A DNA stretch of 64,000 bases. Source: Burkholderiales bacterium. Lineage in GTDB: Bacteria; Pseudomonadota; Gammaproteobacteria; Burkholderiales; SG8-39. Where the stretch lies: NCBI GenBank assembly GCA_027493935.1, contig JAOSJV010000010.1, positions 673,930 to 737,929 on the forward strand, given 5' to 3'. Both the position numbers and the translations under genes were made by a program. The notes under the pieces were generated by a model. It had not been told where the DNA came from. It did no database searches and saw only the letters and a program-made list of their open reading frames with translations. The number at the start of each line of letters is the position of its first letter. Within the stretch, counting starts at the first letter, position 1. Below are positions 20,165 through 29,131 of the stretch, one piece after another.

Positions 20165-22534
20165 CTCGCACGCGCCCTGCGCATGGAGCGCGCGGTACAC
20201 GTTCTCCGGCGTGAACGGCAGCTTGTAGATCCGCACGCCGGTCGCGTTGTAGATCGCGTTCGCGGTGGCCGCGGCGATGCAGATCGCCGGCGCCTCGCCC
20301 ACGCCCTTCGCGCCGCGCGGGCCCTCGCCGTCCAAGGTCTCGATGAAGCTGATGTCCATCTCCGGGATCTCGGGCGCGGTGACGAGCTTGTAGTCGCGGA
20401 ACGCCGGATTACGGGTGGCGCCGTTCTCGATCACGAGTTCCTCGGTGAGCGCGTAGCCCTGGCCCATCACCACGCCGCCCTCGATCTGGCCCTCGATGCC
20501 GAGGCGGTTCAGCACCCGGCCGACGTCGTGCGCACCCCACACGTGCTTCATCCGGACGATGCCGGTCTCGGTGTCGACCTCGACCTCGATCACCTGCGAC
20601 GCCCACGCGTAGGCCGCCGACACGTCGCCCTTGAAGCCCTTGTCCTGGTGCTGCGACGGCGGCTCGTAGTAGTGCGTGGTCATGACGAGCTCGGCCTTGT
20701 CCGAGAAGTGCAGCGAGCGCAGCAGCTTGGCGAGCGGCATGATCGCCTCGCCGTCGGCCGCCAGCACGATCATCCCGTTGCGCAGGTCGAGTACGGCGGC
20801 GTCGTGCCCGGTGACCTTCGCGGCGGCGGCCATGATCTTCTCGCGCGCCTTGCGCGCCGCACCGATCGCCGAGTTGCCGGCGATGAAGGTGGTGCGGCTC
20901 GCGTGCACGCCGACGTCCCACGGCGTGATGTCGGTGTCGTTGTTCACCACCGTCACCGCGTCGAGCGGCACGCCCAGCTCCTCGCAGACGAGCTGCGCGA
21001 GAACCGTCTCCGAGCCCTGGCCGATCTCGGAGGCGCCGGTCATCAGCGTGACGTGCGCGAAATCGTCGATCTTGAGGATCGTGCCGCAACCGTCCGAGGG
21101 ATAGATCTTTGCTCCACCGCCGACGTGCAGCATCGAGGCGATGCCGACTCCGCGCTTGTAGCGGCCGGGTTTACCCCACTGTGCGCGGTACTCGCGGTGC
21201 TTGCGCTGGAAGTCGCTGCGGCTCGCCACCGTGCGCACGCAGTCCTTGAAGCCGCAGCTCTTGAAGTGCATCCCCTGTCCGGTCACCTCGCCCGGGTCCT
21301 GCGCGTTCCTGAGCCGGAACTCGAGCGGGTCGATGCCGAGCGCCTCGGCGAGCTTGTCCATGTGGCTCTCGACCGCAAAGGTGCCCTGCAGGTTACCGTA
21401 GCCGCGGAACGAGCCGGCGTAAGGGTTGTTGGTGTAGATCGCGCTGGTGTGGTATTTGCAATTCGGCACGCGATACAGCGACGAGATCGTCTGCATGATC
21501 ACGAACGGCGTCGTGGCGCCCCACGACGTGTAGGCGCCATTGTCGTGCAGTGTCTCGACCTCGCGGAAGGTGAGCGTGCCGTCCCGCTTCGCGCCGCTTC
21601 GCAGCCGCAGCACCACCGGCTGCCGGGTCGGCGAGACGGCGAACTCCTCCTCGCGCGTGAAGACGAGCTTCACCGGGCGCCTGGTCGCCCGCGCGAGGAA
21701 GATCGCGATCGGCTCGAACGGGTAGATGTCGAGCTTCGAGCCGAAGCCGCCGCCGATCGGCGGCTGGATGATGCGGATGCGGCCCGGGTCGATGCCGAGC
21801 ACGTCGGCGAACTCGCGCTTGTGCAGGAACGGCACCTGGGTCTGCGAGTAGAGCGTGAGCCCGCCGGCCGCGTCGAACTCGGCGATCACACCCGAGACGC
21901 CCATGCAGCAGTGCGTCACGTAGTGGAGCTGGAACGTGTCCTCGATCACGACGTCGGACTCGGCCTCGCCCTGCGCCAGGTCGCCGTGCGCGTAATCGAA
22001 GGTCATCGCGACGTTGCCTTCCTTGCCCTCGTGCAGCAGCGGCGCACCGCGCTTGGCGGCCTCGGCGGCATCGAACAGCGGCGGCAGGTCCTCGTACTCG
22101 ACCTCGATGAGCTTGAGCGCCGCGGCGGCGATTTCGGGCGAATCGGCCGCCACCGCCGCGATCTCGTCGCGCAGGCTGCGCACCCGGTCGCTCTTCAACG
22201 GCAGGTGGTCCTTGCCGACGCCGAGCGGGCGCTGGTAGGGCACGTCGGCCGCGGTGATGACGGCGTGCACGCCGGGCAGCGCGCGCGCCTTCGAGACGTC
22301 GATGCGCTTGATGCGCGCATGCACCCGCGCCGAGCGCAGGATCTTCGCGTGCAGCTGCCCCGGCAGGTTCATATCGTGGATGTAGCGGGTCTTTCCGCTC
22401 GCCTTGTCCGGCGCGTCGAGCTTCGCGATGCGCTTGCCGATCAGAGAGTCCTTCGCGATCTGCTTGGCGCCCGCCGGCGAACGCGCCTCGTGCGGCGCGA
22501 CCGTCTCGACCTGGGCTTCGGGTGCGATTCCCAT
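20138..22534 (-). CDS. Molybdenum hydroxylase large (Mo-cofactor) subunit, xanthine dehydrogenase family
   Basis: The product (798 aa) binds the molybdopterin cofactor and hydroxylates or dehydrogenates its substrate using water-derived oxygen. Visible motifs are [12 protein letters not shown] (cofactor and Gln/Gly-rich loop), [12 protein letters not shown], and the catalytic-Glu region [11 protein letters not shown] near the C-terminus. The start at 22534 (MGIAPEA) has an AAGGAG site inside the end of the FeS-subunit gene. With the two genes upstream it makes a three-subunit enzyme (Mo, FAD, 2Fe-2S). The CoxL signature AYXCSFR is not seen, so CO dehydrogenase is unlikely. The actual substrate is unknown, probably an aromatic or heterocyclic acid or CoA ester. 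Confidence 0.9.
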   Translation of the reverse strand: MGIAPEAQVETVAPHEARSPAGAKQIAKDSLIGKRIAKLDAPDKASGKTRYIHDMNLPGQLHAKILRSARVHARIKRIDVSKARALPGVHAVITAADVPYQRPLGVGKDHLPLKSDRVRSLRDEIAAVAADSPEIAAAALKLIEVEYEDLPPLFDAAEAAKRGAPLLHEGKEGNVAMTFDYAHGDLAQGEAESDVVIEDTFQLHYVTHCCMGVSGVIAEFDAAGGLTLYSQTQVPFLHKREFADVLGIDPGRIRIIQPPIGGGFGSKLDIYPFEPIAIFLARATRRPVKLVFTREEEFAVSPTRQPVVLRLRSGAKRDGTLTFREVETLHDNGAYTSWGATTPFVIMQTISSLYRVPNCKYHTSAIYTNNPYAGSFRGYGNLQGTFAVESHMDKLAEALGIDPLEFRLRNAQDPGEVTGQGMHFKSCGFKDCVRTVASRSDFQRKHREYRAQWGKPGRYKRGVGIASMLHVGGGAKIYPSDGCGTILKIDDFAHVTLMTGASEIGQGSETVLAQLVCEELGVPLDAVTVVNNDTDITPWDVGVHASRTTFIAGNSAIGAARKAREKIMAAAAKVTGHDAAVLDLRNGMIVLAADGEAIMPLAKLLRSLHFSDKAELVMTTHYYEPPSQHQDKGFKGDVSAAYAWASQVIEVEVDTETGIVRMKHVWGAHDVGRVLNRLGIEGQIEGGVVMGQGYALTEELVIENGATRNPAFRDYKLVTAPEIPEMDISFIETLDGEGPRGAKGVGEAPAICIAAATANAIYNATGVRIYKLPFTPENVYRALHAQGACERSTAGSGQ

Positions 22535-22539
22535 CGTGC

Positions 22540-23016
22540 TCACTCCTTCGGCTGCGCGGCCGCCGCGATGGCGTCCACGATCTTCACGTAACCGGTGCAG
22601 CGGCAGAGGTTGCCCTCGATGCCGCGCTTGATCGCCTCGCGATCGAGACTGGCGCCGAGCGAGTCGATGAGGTGCTTCGCCTGCACCATCATCCCAGGCG
22701 TGCAGAATCCGCACTGCACCGCCCCCGCCTGCACGAACGCGTCGCGCAGGCGCTCGCCGACCGGCGTGTCCACGACGCCCTCGACAGTGGTGACCGATCG
22801 GCCGTCACAGTCCGCCGCGAACATCAGGCAGGAGTTCAGCGACAGCCCGTCGACGATGACCGTGCACGCGCCGCACTCGCCCTCGCCGCACGCGTACTTG
22901 GTGCCGGTCAGCCCGATCACCTCGCGCAGCATGGCGAGCGTGCTCATGTCCGGCGCCACCGCAACCGTGCGCTCGGTGCCGTTCAACGTGAAGCTGATCT
23001 CAACCTTCGGCGACAT
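22540..23016 (-). CDS. Molybdenum hydroxylase 2Fe-2S subunit
   Basis: The 158-residue product carries the plant-type ferredoxin cluster (CGEGECGACTV...CLMFAADC). It also has the second, all-helical cluster domain (CGFCTPGMM...GNLCRCTGY) that characterise small subunits of the xanthine dehydrogenase family. It relays electrons from the Mo centre to FAD. The start overlaps the FAD-subunit gene by 17 bases and its stop is 6 bases before the large-subunit ATG. Confidence 0.94.
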   Translation of the reverse strand: MSPKVEISFTLNGTERTVAVAPDMSTLAMLREVIGLTGTKYACGEGECGACTVIVDGLSLNSCLMFAADCDGRSVTTVEGVVDTPVGERLRDAFVQAGAVQCGFCTPGMMVQAKHLIDSLGASLDREAIKRGIEGNLCRCTGYVKIVDAIAAAAQPKE

Positions 23017-23863
23017 CTGTCAGCATCCTCTTGACCATGTTGTGCACGAGCTCGCGGCGGTACCACGCGGAGGCGCGCACGTCCGAGATCGGCCGCGCGT
23101 CGTCGCGTGCGGCAGCGGCCGCCGCCTCGATGACCCCGGTCTCCAGCGGCCGGCCCTCGAGCGCCGCCTCCGCGCCGGGGCTGCGCATCGGCGTCGGCGC
23201 CACCGCACCGAGTGCGAGCCGCACCTGACGCAGCGTCCGTCCTTCCCTCACGGCAGCGAGCCCGAGCGAGATGGCCGAGATGTCGAGGCCCAGCCGCGTG
23301 CCGAACTTGTAGAAGCGCTGCACGCTCCCGGCCGCCGGCAGCGGCACGAGCACGGCCGTCAGCAGCTCCATCGGCTCGCGCCGCGTTCTGCCCGGGCCGA
23401 CGACGAATTCGGCGAGCGGCACGGTCCGCGTGGACACCGCACCATTCGGCTTGGACGCGAGCTCGACCGCGGCACCGAGCGCGACGAGCGGCACCAGCGT
23501 GTCGCCGGCCGGCGAGGCGTTGCATACGTTTCCGCCGAGCGTGGCTGCGTTCCTGATCTGGCTGCTCGCGAAGTGCTCGCACGCCTCGCCGAGGATCGGC
23601 AGGTGCCGGCGCACGAGCTCGCTCGCCATCAACTCGCTGATCGTCGTCAGGGCACCGATGTGCAGCGCGCCGTTGGCGAGCACCACCCCGTGCAGCTCCG
23701 CGACCCGCCGCACGTTGACCAGCCGACGCCCGAGCGGCGTCTTGCCCGACTGGCTCTGCGGCATGAGATCGGTGCCACCGGCGAGGATCGTCGCCCGGCC
23801 GCCACGCATCGCCTCGAGCGCCTCGTCGAGGCGCTTCGGTGCGACGTAAGTATCGACTGTCAT
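23000..23863 (-). CDS. Molybdenum hydroxylase FAD subunit
   Basis: This is a 287-residue FAD-binding PCMH-type subunit with the motifs ILAGGTDLMP, IGALTTISEL and RNAATLGGNVCNASPAGD. The start at 23863 has an AAGGTGAG site. It lacks the extra Cys-rich insertion that carries a 4Fe-4S cluster in 4-hydroxybenzoyl-CoA reductase, so that identity is not supported despite the benzoyl-CoA genes elsewhere in the window. Confidence 0.92.
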   Translation of the reverse strand: MTVDTYVAPKRLDEALEAMRGGRATILAGGTDLMPQSQSGKTPLGRRLVNVRRVAELHGVVLANGALHIGALTTISELMASELVRRHLPILGEACEHFASSQIRNAATLGGNVCNASPAGDTLVPLVALGAAVELASKPNGAVSTRTVPLAEFVVGPGRTRREPMELLTAVLVPLPAAGSVQRFYKFGTRLGLDISAISLGLAAVREGRTLRQVRLALGAVAPTPMRSPGAEAALEGRPLETGVIEAAAAAARDDARPISDVRASAWYRRELVHNMVKRMLTDVAEG

Positions 23864-23877
23864 GTACTCACCTTGTT

Positions 23878-23912
23878 TCCACCGTCCACCGTCCACTGCC
23901 GACTGTCCACGT
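23878..23912. repeat. Heptanucleotide array between mutase and FAD-subunit genes
   Basis: Five units in perfect 7-base register: TCCACCG, TCCACCG, TCCACTG, CCGACTG, TCCACGT. It begins directly next to the mutase stop codon at 23913. This is the cleanest array in the window. Confidence 0.75.
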
Positions 23913-25523
23913 TCAGAACCTGATCGGCTCCCGATACGTGCCGTACACACCGACGAGCTCGCGCGTGATCTCGCCGACGCTCGCATACGCCTTCACCGCA
24001 TCGACGATCGCCGGCATCACGTTCGCGCCCGCCTGCGCATCGGCGCGTACCTGCGCGAGCGCGAGCTTCGCCCGTCCGGCGTCGCGTCGCCCGCGCGCCC
24101 GCTCGAGCGCGGCGATCTGCGCGCGCGCATCCTCCTCCTTGTACGGATGCAGCTCGACGTGCGGCGCCTCCTCCTCGATGCGGTGTCGGTTCACTCCGGT
24201 CTTCGCGAACCGTCCCTGCTCGATCGCGCACTGCATGGCGTAGGCCTGCGCCGACACCTGCGCCTGGATCGCCCCCTCGGCGACGAGCTTGACGATTCCG
24301 CCACGCGCCTCGACGTCGGCCATGATTTCCTCCATCTTGGCGCGCATCTGGTTGGTGAGCGTCTCGACGTACCACGACCCGCCGAGAGGATCCACGGTGT
24401 CGGTCAGCCCCATCTCGTCGATCAGGAGCTGCATCGTGCGCAGCGAGATGCGCTGCGCGTACTCGCTCGGAATGGTGTATGCCTCGTCGTAGCAGCAAAG
24501 CGCCATCGTCTGCGCACCCGACAGCGCCGCGATCAGCGCGTAGTAGGCGCCCCGCACGATGTTGATCTCGGGCTGCTCGAAGGTGAGCCCGCCGCCACCG
24601 CCGCCAGCGATCATGCGCAGCCACATCGAGTGCGGATCGGTCGCGCCGTAGTGCTCCTTGACGATCTTCGCCCACAGGCCGCGGCCGGCGCGGAACTTCG
24701 CGACCTGCTCGAAGATGTTGCCGAACACGTTGAAGTTGTACGAGAGCCGGCCGGCGAACTCGTCGATCGCCAGGCCGCGCCTGAGCGTCTCGTCGGCGTA
24801 GGCCCTCGCGATGCAGAAGGCGAAGGCCATCTCCTGCGCGGGCGTCGCACCCGACTCGCGCATGTGGTAGCCGCACACCGAGACCGGCGTGTACTTCGGC
24901 GCGTATCGCGCGCAGTACTCGATCGTGTCGCCGACGAGCTTCACCGACGGCTCGACCGGGAAGATCCAGGTGCCGCGGCCGACGAACTCCTTGAGGATGT
25001 CGTTCTGCGCCGTGCCGCGGAGCTTCTTCACGTCGTAGCCGCGCTTCTCGGCCATCGCGAGGTACATCGCGATCAGGATCGCCGCCGCGCCGTTGATCGT
25101 GAGCGAGACCGTGATCGCGTCGAGGTCGATCCCCTCGAACGCGGTCTCGAAGTCCTCGAGCGTGTCGACCGCCATCCCGACGCGCCCGACCTCGCCCTCG
25201 GCGAGCGGGTCGTCCGAGTCGAGCCCGATCTGCGTCGGCAGGTCGAAGGCGACGTTGAGGCCGGTCTGGCCGTTCGCGATCAGGTACTTGAAGCGCTGGT
25301 TGGTGTCCGCCGCGTTGCCGAATCCGGTGTACTGGCGCATGGTCCACGGCCGCCTGCGGTACATCAGCGGGTGGATGCCGCGCGTGTAAGGGTATTCGCC
25401 AGGCTGGCCGATCATGCCGAGCCCGCCGGTCGCTTCCACATCGGCCGCGGTGTAGAGCGGCTTCACCTCGATGCCGGACTCGTTCAGGACGGCGCCCGGC
25501 TGCGGGCGGGTCATGTCGTTCAT
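23913..25523 (-). CDS. B12-dependent acyl-CoA mutase, large (catalytic) subunit
   Basis: It is the TIM-barrel substrate-binding subunit (536 aa) of a methylmalonyl-CoA mutase-type enzyme whose B12 domain is a separate protein. The family segments PYTRGIHPLMYRRRPWTMRQ and GQTGLNVAFDLPTQIG are clear. Tyr65 (in MRQYTGF) and Arg183 (in KEFVGRGTW) occupy the positions that hold Tyr89 and Arg207 in methylmalonyl-CoA mutase, where 2-hydroxyisobutyryl-CoA mutase has Ile and Gln. A methylmalonyl-type substrate with a free carboxylate is therefore favoured. The start overlaps the small-subunit stop (ATGA). No MeaB-type chaperone gene is nearby. Confidence 0.9.
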   Translation of the reverse strand: MNDMTRPQPGAVLNESGIEVKPLYTAADVEATGGLGMIGQPGEYPYTRGIHPLMYRRRPWTMRQYTGFGNAADTNQRFKYLIANGQTGLNVAFDLPTQIGLDSDDPLAEGEVGRVGMAVDTLEDFETAFEGIDLDAITVSLTINGAAAILIAMYLAMAEKRGYDVKKLRGTAQNDILKEFVGRGTWIFPVEPSVKLVGDTIEYCARYAPKYTPVSVCGYHMRESGATPAQEMAFAFCIARAYADETLRRGLAIDEFAGRLSYNFNVFGNIFEQVAKFRAGRGLWAKIVKEHYGATDPHSMWLRMIAGGGGGGLTFEQPEINIVRGAYYALIAALSGAQTMALCCYDEAYTIPSEYAQRISLRTMQLLIDEMGLTDTVDPLGGSWYVETLTNQMRAKMEEIMADVEARGGIVKLVAEGAIQAQVSAQAYAMQCAIEQGRFAKTGVNRHRIEEEAPHVELHPYKEEDARAQIAALERARGRRDAGRAKLALAQVRADAQAGANVMPAIVDAVKAYASVGEITRELVGVYGTYREPIRF

Positions 25524-25915
25524 GCCGCGTTCTCCCGGATGTAATTGACGATGTCGTCGAGCTTCGCGCCGGTGGGAAAGACGCCGCGGAACCCGAGCGC
25601 GCGGAGCTCGTCGTGATCCTGCCGCGGGATGTTGCCGCCGATCATCCAGAGCTTGTCCGCAAGGCCGTTCGCCTCGAGCAGCGGCTTCAGCTTGCGGCAG
25701 AACGGCAGGTGCGCGCCGGCCATGCTCGAGAGCGCGATCACGTCGGCGTCCTCCTCGAGCGCGATGCGCGCAACCTGCTCGGGCGTCTGCCGGAGGCCCG
25801 TGTAGACCACCTCCAAGCCGGCGTCCATCAGCGCGCGCACCACGACCTTCGCGCCTTGGTCGTGACCGTCCAGGCCCGGCTTCGCCAGCACCACCTTGAT
25901 CCGCTTACCGCTCAC
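25520..25915 (-). CDS. B12-binding small subunit of acyl-CoA mutase
   Basis: The 131-residue Rossmann-type domain has the base-off/His-on cobalamin motif DGHDQG at residues 16-21 (His18 the lower ligand), then VYTGLRQTPEQ and SSMAGAH. It assembles with the large subunit encoded directly after it (4-base overlap). The GTG at 25915 is chosen because it gives the family's usual MSGKRIKVVLAKPGLDGHD start; the ribosome site is weak. Confidence 0.93.
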   Translation of the reverse strand: MSGKRIKVVLAKPGLDGHDQGAKVVVRALMDAGLEVVYTGLRQTPEQVARIALEEDADVIALSSMAGAHLPFCRKLKPLLEANGLADKLWMIGGNIPRQDHDELRALGFRGVFPTGAKLDDIVNYIRENAA

Positions 25916-25946
25916 GGCGCGCCCCGGATCCCGCCGCTGCGCGCGG

Positions 25947-25988
25947 TCCACTGCCTGCCGCCCGCCGTACAACTTCCGCTGTCCACTT
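25947..25988. repeat. Heptanucleotide array after the acyl-CoA dehydrogenase gene
   Basis: Six 7-base units in register: TCCACTG, CCTGCCG, CCCGCCG, TACAACT, TCCGCTG, TCCACTT. The array abuts the dehydrogenase stop at 25989. Confidence 0.6.
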
Positions 25989-27125
25989 TCATCCCTCAGA
26001 GACCTCTTTCGCGATGATCAGTTTCAGGATTTCGCTCGTCCCGCCACCGATCAGCGTGAAGCGCACGTCGCGCAGGTAACGCTGCACCGGGTACTCCATC
26101 GCGTAGCCGTAGGAGGCGAGCACGCGCGCCGCCTGGTCGCACACGGCGGCCGCGGTCTCGGAAGCGAAGAGCTTCGCCATCGCCGCTTCCTTGTGATGCG
26201 GGCGGTCGACGTCCTTCAGCCACGCCGCGTAGTAGACGAGCTGCCGCGCCGCCTCGAGCGGCGTCGCCATCTCGGCGAGCTTGAGCTGGATCGCCTGAAA
26301 GCGGTCGATCGGCTTGCCGAACTGCTTGCGTTCGGCCGCGTAGCGGGTGGCCTCGGCGAGCGCGGCGCGCGCGACGCCGAGCGCGATCGCGCCGGTGATG
26401 ATGCGGATCTCGGCGAGCAGCCTGCGCAGATGACTCTCGCCGTCGCCCTCCTCGCGCGAGAGCCGGTGCGAGTGCGGGACGAAGCATTCGTCGAGCGCGA
26501 GCTCGGAGGTCGGCAGCGCCCAGACGCCCATCTTCTCGATCGCCCGCCCGATCGCGAGCCCAGCGAAGGAGCGCTCGACCAGGAAGATCGTGAGCTTCGC
26601 CTCCTCGCCCGCGCGCGCGAACACGGTGAAGAAGTCGGCCACCGGGGCCGACGTGACCCAGATCTTCTGGCCGGTGAGCACGTAGCCGCCGTCGACCTTG
26701 CGCGCGCGCGTGGCGATTCCGCCGAGGTCGGTCCCGGCGTTCGGCTCGGTCATGCAAACCGCGCCGACCTTCTCGCCGGCAAGCGCGGGCTTGAACAGCC
26801 GCTCGACGATGTCGGCGTTGCCGAGCGTGTGCAGGAACTTGGTGCCCATCAGCGACTGCATCGCCGCGCACCCGGCGAGCGAGACCGAGCCGCGCGCGAC
26901 CTCCTCTAGCGCGAGGCAGAAGGTCACCAGGTCGAGTCCGGAGCCGCCGATCTCTTCCGGGTAGCGGATGCCGAAGAAGCCGAGCCCGGCGAGCTCGCGG
27001 AAGAGCGCGCGCGGGAACTCGTGGGCGGCGTCGAGCGCGGCGGCCTGCGGCGCGATGCGTTCGTCGCAGAACCGCGCGAACACGTCGCGCACCTGCCGCT
27101 GCTCGTCGGTCAGCTCGAAGTCCAT
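25989..27125 (-). CDS. Acyl-CoA dehydrogenase
   Basis: The 378-residue FAD enzyme introduces an alpha,beta double bond into an acyl-CoA and passes electrons to ETF. The FAD-binding motifs CMTEPNAGTDLGG and GQKIWVTSA are present. The usual catalytic Glu of the YEGT motif is replaced: the site reads LIGGGTSEIL. A Glu in LLAEIRIITGAI (about residue 240) lies where isovaleryl- and long-chain acyl-CoA dehydrogenases carry their base. A branched or bulky substrate is a reasonable inference. It is transcribed with the mutase genes. Confidence 0.92.
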   Translation of the reverse strand: MDFELTDEQRQVRDVFARFCDERIAPQAAALDAAHEFPRALFRELAGLGFFGIRYPEEIGGSGLDLVTFCLALEEVARGSVSLAGCAAMQSLMGTKFLHTLGNADIVERLFKPALAGEKVGAVCMTEPNAGTDLGGIATRARKVDGGYVLTGQKIWVTSAPVADFFTVFARAGEEAKLTIFLVERSFAGLAIGRAIEKMGVWALPTSELALDECFVPHSHRLSREEGDGESHLRRLLAEIRIITGAIALGVARAALAEATRYAAERKQFGKPIDRFQAIQLKLAEMATPLEAARQLVYYAAWLKDVDRPHHKEAAMAKLFASETAAAVCDQAARVLASYGYAMEYPVQRYLRDVRFTLIGGGTSEILKLIIAKEVSEG

Positions 27126-27144
27126 TGTCCCGGTGCTTCATCCA

Positions 27145-27260
27145 TTTTCCCCTCCTCGCCGAAGAGGGGGGGCCGCGCAAGCGGCCGGGGTGGTGTCTGC
27201 GTCTGCCGCTTCCACAACCACCCCGCCGGCTTCGCCGGCACCCCTTGGAAGGGAGGGGAA
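27145..27260. repeat. Palindromic intergenic element, family B, copy 2
   Basis: The ends are TTTTCCCCTCCT (27145-27156) and GGAGGGGAA (27252-27260). Internal inverted blocks (GGCCGCGCAAGCGGCCGGGG; CACCCCGCCGGCTTCGCCGG) match those of the copy between nirH and nirJ. It fills most of the gap between HyuB and the acyl-CoA dehydrogenase. Confidence 0.75.
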
Positions 27261-27295
27261 CGGCATACCGCCGCGCTGCAATCCTCAATGTCGAC

Positions 27296-27330
27296 TCCTC
27301 ACCCTTCACCCCTCGCTCCCCACTCTCTCA
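27296..27330. repeat. Degenerate heptanucleotide array at the HyuB stop
   Basis: Units TCCTCAC, CCTTCAC, CCCTCGC, TCCCCAC and TCTCTCA are in 7-base register. The HyuB stop codon and its last residues (GARGEG) lie inside the array. The unit differs from TCCACTG, so membership in the same family is uncertain. Confidence 0.45.
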
Positions 27331-28993
27331 GTCCGTAGATCTCGCGCGCGGCGCGATCGGAGATGACGCCGTTGCGCAGCTCCTTCTTCACCAGCGCTCG
27401 GTCGCGCTTTGCCGGGTCGCCGTAGCCGCCGCCGCCGCCCGCCTGCTGGTGGTAGATCGTGCCCTTCGGCACGCCCGTGATGAGGTCCTTGTTCTTCGGC
27501 GTCACCTCGCGCCCGTCCGGGTACCGCAGCTTGATGAAGTTGAGCGTCCCGTCGCCGCCGCCGAACAGGCCGAACGCGGGCTCGAAGTCGCCGTCGCCGA
27601 AGGTGACGAGCTGGGTGTCCTCCGAGCCGATCTCGAACACCGTCTCGACGCCGAGGCCGCCGCGCCATTGCCCGACGCCGGCCGAGTCGGTGATGTATTC
27701 GTGCCGCAGCAGCCGGTGCGGGGTCTGCTGCTCGAACATCTCGTAGTCCTGGTCGAGCACGCCGCCCGAGGCGTCGATCATGCCGATATGGTCGTAGCCG
27801 TCGGTGCCGAGCATCGCGCCCGAGCCGCCCTTCAGCCCCATGAATCCGATGTCGACGTAGGGCTCGCGCTTCTCCGGATCGAGCCCGGTGGTGAGCGAGC
27901 AGAGCAGGTTGTTCCAGCCCGCGGTCACGCGGTCGGGCATCACCGACGCGAGCGCGCGCTGGATCGCGTCGGCGTTCGGCGGGCACAGGTGATTGCCGAA
28001 GGTGGTCGCCTTGGGGTAGGCGGCGTTGAGGATCGTGCCCTCGGGGATCACGATCTCGATCGGCTCGACCATGCCCTCGTTGTGAGGAATGTCCGGGTTC
28101 ACCATCTGCAGCAGCGTGAGGATCGTCGCCGAGGCGCTCGAAGTGAACGTGCCGTTCACGAACCCGTTGGTCTGCGCGTCGGTGCGCGAGTAGTCGAAGC
28201 GGATCGAGCGGTCCCGCACGTCGATGTCGACGCGGATGGTGAATTTCGTGCCGGGATGGCGGCCGTCGTAGTAGACGTAGCCCTCGCCGGAGTAGCGGCC
28301 GTTCGGGATCTTCTCGATCTCGGCCTCCATCATCCTGCGCGTCGCCTCGAACAGCGCCTGCTTGTGCGTCTCGAAGCTCTCCAGGCCGTACTTGCGGATG
28401 AGGTCGAGCACCCGTCGCTCGCCGACCCTGCACGCGCCGATCTCGGCCTTCATGTCGTGCTGGACGATGTCCAGGCGGATGTTGGCAAAGATCAGCTCCC
28501 AGACGTCCTTGCGCAGCCGGCCCTTGTCGTAGACCTTCACCGGCGGGATGCGCAGCGCCTCCTGCCAGACCTCGACCGCGTTCGGGTTGTAGCCGCCGCG
28601 CACCGCGCCGCCGATGTCGGCCTGGTGGCCCTTCACCGCGGTCCACGCGACGAGCCTGCCTTCGTGGAACACAGGCGTGTACACCGCGACGTCGTTGTTC
28701 TGGTTGCCGAGGCTGAAGACGTCGTTGTGGAAGATGACGTCGCCCGGATGGATGTCGTCGCCGAAGTACTTGATGATGTACTTGCACACCGGCGCGAGCG
28801 AGAAGGCGAGGATCGGCAGGTTCTCGGTCTGCTCGAGCATGCGCCCCTCGGCGTCGTACAGCCCGGTCACGTAGTCCTTCGCCTCGCACAGGATCGGCGA
28901 GCGCGTGGTCTTCTCCATCGAGATCGACATCTCGTCGGTGATCGACCTGAAGGTGCGCGCATACACGGAAAGCAGGATCGGATCGATACTCAT
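27299..28993 (-). CDS. Hydantoinase B/oxoprolinase-family subunit (HyuB-like)
   Basis: HyuB-family proteins form ATP-dependent hydrolases or carboxylases (N-methylhydantoinase, 5-oxoprolinase, acetone and acetophenone carboxylases) with a HyuA partner. The 564-residue product shows the family's SISMEKTTRSPILCEAKD, DVIFHNDVFSLGNQNND, KGHQADIGG and GGGGGYGDP motifs. Its partner is the next gene upstream. No third small subunit, as in acetone carboxylase, is present. The neighbourhood (acyl-CoA ligase with overlapping HyuA, then dehydrogenase and mutase) points to a step on a carbonyl or amide compound. The reaction cannot be named. Confidence 0.88.
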   Translation of the reverse strand: MSIDPILLSVYARTFRSITDEMSISMEKTTRSPILCEAKDYVTGLYDAEGRMLEQTENLPILAFSLAPVCKYIIKYFGDDIHPGDVIFHNDVFSLGNQNNDVAVYTPVFHEGRLVAWTAVKGHQADIGGAVRGGYNPNAVEVWQEALRIPPVKVYDKGRLRKDVWELIFANIRLDIVQHDMKAEIGACRVGERRVLDLIRKYGLESFETHKQALFEATRRMMEAEIEKIPNGRYSGEGYVYYDGRHPGTKFTIRVDIDVRDRSIRFDYSRTDAQTNGFVNGTFTSSASATILTLLQMVNPDIPHNEGMVEPIEIVIPEGTILNAAYPKATTFGNHLCPPNADAIQRALASVMPDRVTAGWNNLLCSLTTGLDPEKREPYVDIGFMGLKGGSGAMLGTDGYDHIGMIDASGGVLDQDYEMFEQQTPHRLLRHEYITDSAGVGQWRGGLGVETVFEIGSEDTQLVTFGDGDFEPAFGLFGGGDGTLNFIKLRYPDGREVTPKNKDLITGVPKGTIYHQQAGGGGGYGDPAKRDRALVKKELRNGVISDRAAREIYGLREWGARGEG

Positions 28994-29007
28994 GCGTCAT
29001 TCCCCGC

Positions 29008-29060
29008 TGTGTCGCCATTCCCCGCGGTGCCGCCATTCCCGCGCAAGCCGGAATCCATTT
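29008..29060. repeat. Partial family A repeat between HyuA and HyuB
   Basis: CCGCCATTCCCGCGCAAGCC and GGAATCCA repeat the core hairpin of the TA-flanked elements. Two shorter GCCATTCCCCGC copies precede it. The TIR ends are not evident, so this looks like a decayed copy. Confidence 0.5.
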
Positions 29061-29131
29061 GCGGCGCGGCTTCGCGGCCTCCCGCCGACGCGGGAGCGAC
29101 GTGCCACATGCGCTCGTTCATCGCGTGCTCC

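Noticed and set aside
18998..22591. Very long plus-strand open frame opposite the CoA-transferase and molybdenum subunit genes (and similar long frames elsewhere, e.g. 27125-30511)
   Set aside because: In DNA of this GC content the antisense strand of real genes stays open for long distances. The products are Arg/Ala/His-rich with no domain motifs.
23000..23863. FAD subunit of 4-hydroxybenzoyl-CoA reductase
   Set aside because: The Cys-rich 4Fe-4S insertion of that subunit is absent, and the genes are far from the benzoyl-CoA operon.
23878..23912. Possible CRISPR array
   Set aside because: Units are 7 bases, contiguous and degenerate, with no spacers and no cas genes.
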